The position numbers were made by a program, and so were the translations under genes. A stretch of DNA of 7,763 bases from Actinomycetota bacterium (lineage in GTDB: Bacteria > Actinomycetota > Nitriliruptoria > Euzebyales > Egibacteraceae): NCBI GenBank assembly GCA_019347785.1, contig JAHWKQ010000102.1, forward strand, positions 1 through 7,763, read 5' to 3'. This document shows, in pieces, positions 5,467 to 7,763 of this stretch. Below the pieces are notes generated by a model. It made no database searches, was not told the DNA's origin, and saw only the letters and a program-made list of their open reading frames with translations. Within the stretch, counting starts at the first letter, position 1. Each line of letters opens with the position of its first letter.

Positions 5467-6084
5467 GTGGACCGCCGCCTGACGGACACCATCGCGGCCT
5501 ACGACGAGGCGGCCGGCGAGTACCAGCAACAGTGGCGCGCGCGCCGTCCCCTGGCCGCCATCCGCAGGTTCGCCGACATGGTCGGCCGCGGGGGCCGCGT
5601 CATCGACGTGGCCTGTGGTCCCGCCCTGGACGTCCGCCTGCTGCGCGACGCGGGCCTGCGGGTCGTCGCCGGCGATCTGTCGCAGGAGTCCATGCGCGTG
5701 GGGCACACGCTGTTCCCGAAGGGCGCCCTGGCGTGCTGGGACTACCGGCGCCTGCCATTCGCCGACGACGTGTTCGACGGCGTGTGGGCACCGGCCGCGC
5801 TGCAGCACCTGCCCCGGGGGCACATGCGCCGGGGCCTGGCCGAGCTTCGCAGGGTGCAGCGCCGAGGACCGGTGATGCTGTCGTTCCGGGAGGGGAGCGG
5901 GGACCTCGAGGCGGTCGACGACCCGCCGGCAGGCACGGTCCACGCGACCACGGTCACGGCCGACGAGCTCAAGGCGCTGCTGCTCGGGGCCGGCTACCGG
6001 CAGGTGCAGGTCCAGCGGCGTCCCGACCTCCTGGAGCGCCCGGAGCTCACCTGGCTGTACGGCTGGGGCCGGCTGGAGGCCTAG
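5467..6084 (+). CDS. Class I SAM-dependent methyltransferase (Methyltransf_11-like)
   Basis: 205-residue soluble methyltransferase of unknown substrate. Motif I is V45-I-D-V-A-C-G-P-A, a variant of the usual DxGCGxG with Ala where the third Gly normally lies. The acidic ribose-binding residue is D70 in VAGDLS. The later motifs are visible as WDYRRLPFADDVFDGVW (about 91-107) and LQHL near 112-115, which resembles the UbiE/Methyltransf_11 pattern. The N-terminal AAYDEAAGEYQQQW (10-23) is the typical substrate-side cap helix of this family. The start GTG at 5467 has GGAG seven bases upstream (5456-5459), just after the anti-sigma stop, and no earlier in-frame start has such a site. It lies 13 bases after the anti-sigma gene and five bases before the oxidoreductase, suggesting one operon. 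The reaction is not predictable from sequence alone. Confidence 0.85.
   Translation: MDRRLTDTIAAYDEAAGEYQQQWRARRPLAAIRRFADMVGRGGRVIDVACGPALDVRLLRDAGLRVVAGDLSQESMRVGHTLFPKGALACWDYRRLPFADDVFDGVWAPAALQHLPRGHMRRGLAELRRVQRRGPVMLSFREGSGDLEAVDDPPAGTVHATTVTADELKALLLGAGYRQVQVQRRPDLLERPELTWLYGWGRLEA
6075..6079 (+). promoter_or_regulatory. Shine-Dalgarno supporting a TTG start of the oxidoreductase
   Basis: GGAGG lies inside the last codons of the methyltransferase gene, ten bases before TTG at 6090. No ATG or GTG is available between it and the dinucleotide-binding motif, so TTG is the best supported start. A second weak AGGA (6083-6086) is closer. Confidence 0.55.
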
Positions 6085-6089
6085 GACCG

Positions 6090-7646
6090 TTGGCCCGGGA
6101 CACGGCCGCCGTCCTCGTCGTCGGCGGGGGGCTGGGCGGGGTGGCCGCCGCCCTCGCCGCGGCCGAGGCGGGGTGCTCGGTGATCCTGACCGAGGAGACC
6201 GACCGGCTCGGGGGCCAGCTGACCGCCCAGGCCGTCCCCCCCGACGAACACCCCAGGATCGAGCGGTCCGGCCGCACGGCGCGCTACCGGCGGCTGCGGG
6301 ACGGCATACGCGCCCACTACCGGTCCCGGTTCCCGCTGACGGAGGCGGCCCGGGCGCGCCCTCACCTGAACCCGGGGCTTGCGGCGGTGAGCGCACTGGC
6401 GCACGAGCCGCGGGTCGCGCTGGCCGTCATCGACGCGATGCTGGCGCCCCACCGCGCGGCGGGGCGCTTGCGCATCCTTGACCGTCACTCGCCGGCCGCG
6501 GCGGAGGTGGACGGGGACCGGCTCCGGACCGTCGCCCTGGCCGACCTGCGGGACGGCCGCGAGCGGGTCGTGGCCGCCGACTGGGTGATCGACGCCACCG
6601 AGACCGGCGAGCTGCTGGCCCAGGCCGGCGCGGAGCACGTCACCGGCTCCGAGTCCCGCGAGGACACCGGCGAGCCCCACGCCCCCGCCCGGGCCCAGCC
6701 GCTGAACATGCAACCGGTCACGGTCTGCTTCGCGCTGGACCACCTGCCGGGCCGGGACCACACGATCGACCGGCCCCGCGGCTACGGGCGCTGGCGCGAC
6801 CGGCTGAGCTGGGTCGCCCCGGACCCCGTGACCCTGCGCCCGGTGACCCGCGGGTTCACGCCCAATCCCGACGACGAGCCGGCCGGTAACGCCGCGGACA
6901 CCGGCGACCGGGAGCTGTGGCGCTACCGCCGGATCGCCGCCCGGCGCAACTTCACGACCGGCGCGTACCCCAGCGACATCACGCTGGTCAACTGGCCCCA
7001 ATCGGACTACGCCGAGGGCCCGATCTACGGGGTCCCCGCCCACGAGGCCGCCCGGCACGTCGAGGGGGCGCGCCGGCTGGCCCTCGGACTGCTGTACTGG
7101 CTGCAGACCGAGGCGCCGCGCGGAGACGGCGGCGCCGGCTACCCGGGGCTGCGCCTGCGCGGCGACGTCGTCGGGACGCGCGACGGGCTGGCCAGGACGC
7201 CCTACGTCCGCGAGTCGCGCCGGATCCGCGCCGAGCGCACCGTCGTCGAGCAAGATCTGGCCCTGGACGTGCGCGGCGACCACGGCGCCGTGCGCTACCC
7301 CGACACGGTCGGGGTCGGCCACTACCGCATCGACCTGCACCCGTCGACCGGCGGCGACCCGTACGTCGACCTGGCCACCTGCCCGTTCGAGCTGCCGCTC
7401 GGCGCCCTGGTGCCGGTGCGCCTGGACAACCTGCTGCCGGGCGCGAAGAACATCGGCACGACCCACATCACCAACGGCTGCTACCGGGTGCACCCCGTGG
7501 AGTGGAACGTCGGCGAGGTCGCCGGTCGGCTCGCGGCCTTCTGCGCCGCCAACCGGGCCGTGCCCCGCCAGGTGCGCGCCCGCCCCGACCTGCTGGACCG
7601 GTTCCAGGCGACCCTGGCCCGCGAGGGCGTGCAGCTGCGCTGGTGA
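6090..7646 (+). CDS. FAD-dependent oxidoreductase (FAD_oxidored, PF12831-like)
   Basis: 518-residue flavoprotein of unknown substrate. The N-terminal Rossmann fold binds FAD: V10-V-G-G-G-L-G-G (GxGxxG) at 10-17, acidic E35/E36 at the end of the second strand, and DRLGGQLT (38-45), typical of the glutathione-reductase-like fold. A second nucleotide-contact segment is VIDATETGELL (166-176). The C-terminal third has YVRESRRI (372-379) and LLPGAKNIGTTHITNG (about 448-463), both hallmark segments of the FAD_oxidored family. The middle part (about 190-360) is the substrate domain and gives no clue to the substrate. No signal peptide or membrane segment is seen, so it is likely cytosolic. Start is TTG at 6090 with GGAGG ten bases upstream. 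It follows the methyltransferase by five bases, so the two may act on one metabolite. It converges on hppA. Confidence 0.85.
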   Translation: MARDTAAVLVVGGGLGGVAAALAAAEAGCSVILTEETDRLGGQLTAQAVPPDEHPRIERSGRTARYRRLRDGIRAHYRSRFPLTEAARARPHLNPGLAAVSALAHEPRVALAVIDAMLAPHRAAGRLRILDRHSPAAAEVDGDRLRTVALADLRDGRERVVAADWVIDATETGELLAQAGAEHVTGSESREDTGEPHAPARAQPLNMQPVTVCFALDHLPGRDHTIDRPRGYGRWRDRLSWVAPDPVTLRPVTRGFTPNPDDEPAGNAADTGDRELWRYRRIAARRNFTTGAYPSDITLVNWPQSDYAEGPIYGVPAHEAARHVEGARRLALGLLYWLQTEAPRGDGGAGYPGLRLRGDVVGTRDGLARTPYVRESRRIRAERTVVEQDLALDVRGDHGAVRYPDTVGVGHYRIDLHPSTGGDPYVDLATCPFELPLGALVPVRLDNLLPGAKNIGTTHITNGCYRVHPVEWNVGEVAGRLAAFCAANRAVPRQVRARPDLLDRFQATLAREGVQLRW

Positions 7647-7649
7647 CCC

Positions 7650-7679
7650 GGCGCGGGACCGCGTCGTCGGGTCCGCGCC
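7650..7679. terminator. Candidate bidirectional terminator hairpin
   Basis: GGCGCGG-(G)-ACC (7650-7660) pairs with GGTCCGCGCC (7670-7679) as a ten-pair stem with one bulged G and a nine-base loop. It fills the gap between the convergent oxidoreductase and hppA, and its last base is the first base of the hppA stop codon complement. No T-run follows on either strand, which is common for actinobacterial hairpins of this kind, so termination is inferred from position and stability. Confidence 0.5.
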
Positions 7680-7763
7680 TAGACGAATGCCGAGGCGAAG
7701 ATCAGCGACACGATCGTCATCACCTTGATCAGGATGTTCATCGCCGGCCCCGAGGTGTCCTTG
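7679..7763 (-). CDS. hppA: Membrane-bound proton-pumping pyrophosphatase, C-terminal end (partial)
   Basis: Only the last 27 residues and the TAG stop are in the window, on the minus strand; the rest lies beyond the right edge. They read KDTSGPAMNILIKVMTIVSL followed by IFASAFV. The DTSGPA(M/L)N and LIKVM segments are the strongly conserved last cytoplasmic loop and final membrane helix of H+- or Na+-translocating pyrophosphatases, which couple hydrolysis of pyrophosphate to ion pumping. The ion specificity cannot be read here. Its presence next to the bldG pair matches the recalled S. coelicolor order (hppA as SCO3547). It is convergent with the oxidoreductase, 32 bases apart. Confidence 0.88.
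   Translation of the reverse strand, partial: KDTSGPAMNILIKVMTIVSLIFASAFV

Noticed and set aside
5532..6089. In-frame upstream extension of the oxidoreductase by about 186 codons
   Set aside because: The extension overlaps the methyltransferase gene in another frame, is Arg/Gly/Pro-rich, and FAD_oxidored proteins begin shortly before the GxGxxG motif. TTG at 6090 with GGAGG is better.
1..7763. CRISPR array, tRNA, insertion sequence, prophage or toxin-antitoxin pair
   Set aside because: No direct repeats with spacers, cloverleaf-like sequence, transposase motif or small paired genes were found on either strand.

Overview
The very high G+C content, GTG/TTG starts and gene set point to a member of the Actinomycetota; the species cannot be named from the window. 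The layout recalls a conserved actinobacterial neighbourhood. From memory, Streptomyces coelicolor has a Tad/Flp pilus cluster, then a DUF1998 helicase, bldG, its anti-sigma partner and hppA in this order (around SCO3547-SCO3556). Mycobacterium tuberculosis has Rv3654c-Rv3660c with the helicase Rv3649 nearby. This synteny is recalled, not searched.

Region 1 (1-2258, + strand) is the 3' end of a Tad/Flp pilus operon: a TadC-like inner-membrane protein (5' end cut by the window), a DUF4244/Flp-type prepilin, a TadE-like pseudopilin, and a 317-residue protein. That last protein joins a pilin-like (Tad/Rv3654c-type) N-terminus to a C-terminal domain with the metal-site signature of M15/LAS-type cell-wall peptidases. 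The genes are tightly packed, three of the four overlapping or nearly so. A perfect 14-bp inverted repeat around one central base lies just after the prepilin gene, inside the start of tadE.

Region 2 (2192-4534, - strand) is a 780-residue superfamily 2 helicase of the MrfA/YprA/Hrq1 type with a DUF1998 and cysteine-rich C-terminus. It converges on the pilus operon and overlaps its last gene by 67 bp. Its GTG start has no clear Shine-Dalgarno sequence and a possible -10 box at the spacing expected for a leaderless mRNA.

Region 3 (4535-4668) is a divergent promoter region. It holds an imperfect dyad, a candidate SigB/SigF-type promoter facing bldG, and a small leader hairpin.

Region 4 (4669-7646, + strand) looks like one transcription unit: bldG (anti-anti-sigma, STAS), an RsbW-like anti-sigma kinase overlapping it by one base, a class I SAM-dependent methyltransferase and a large FAD-dependent oxidoreductase. 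The first two form a partner-switching pair; no sigma factor is in the window. The last two appear to be inserted between the anti-sigma gene and hppA compared with the recalled Streptomyces order.

Region 5 (7679-7763, - strand) is the C-terminal end of a membrane proton-pumping pyrophosphatase (hppA), converging on the oxidoreductase with a hairpin between them. No stretch above 300 bases lacks a gene. No tRNA, rRNA, CRISPR array or mobile element was seen.
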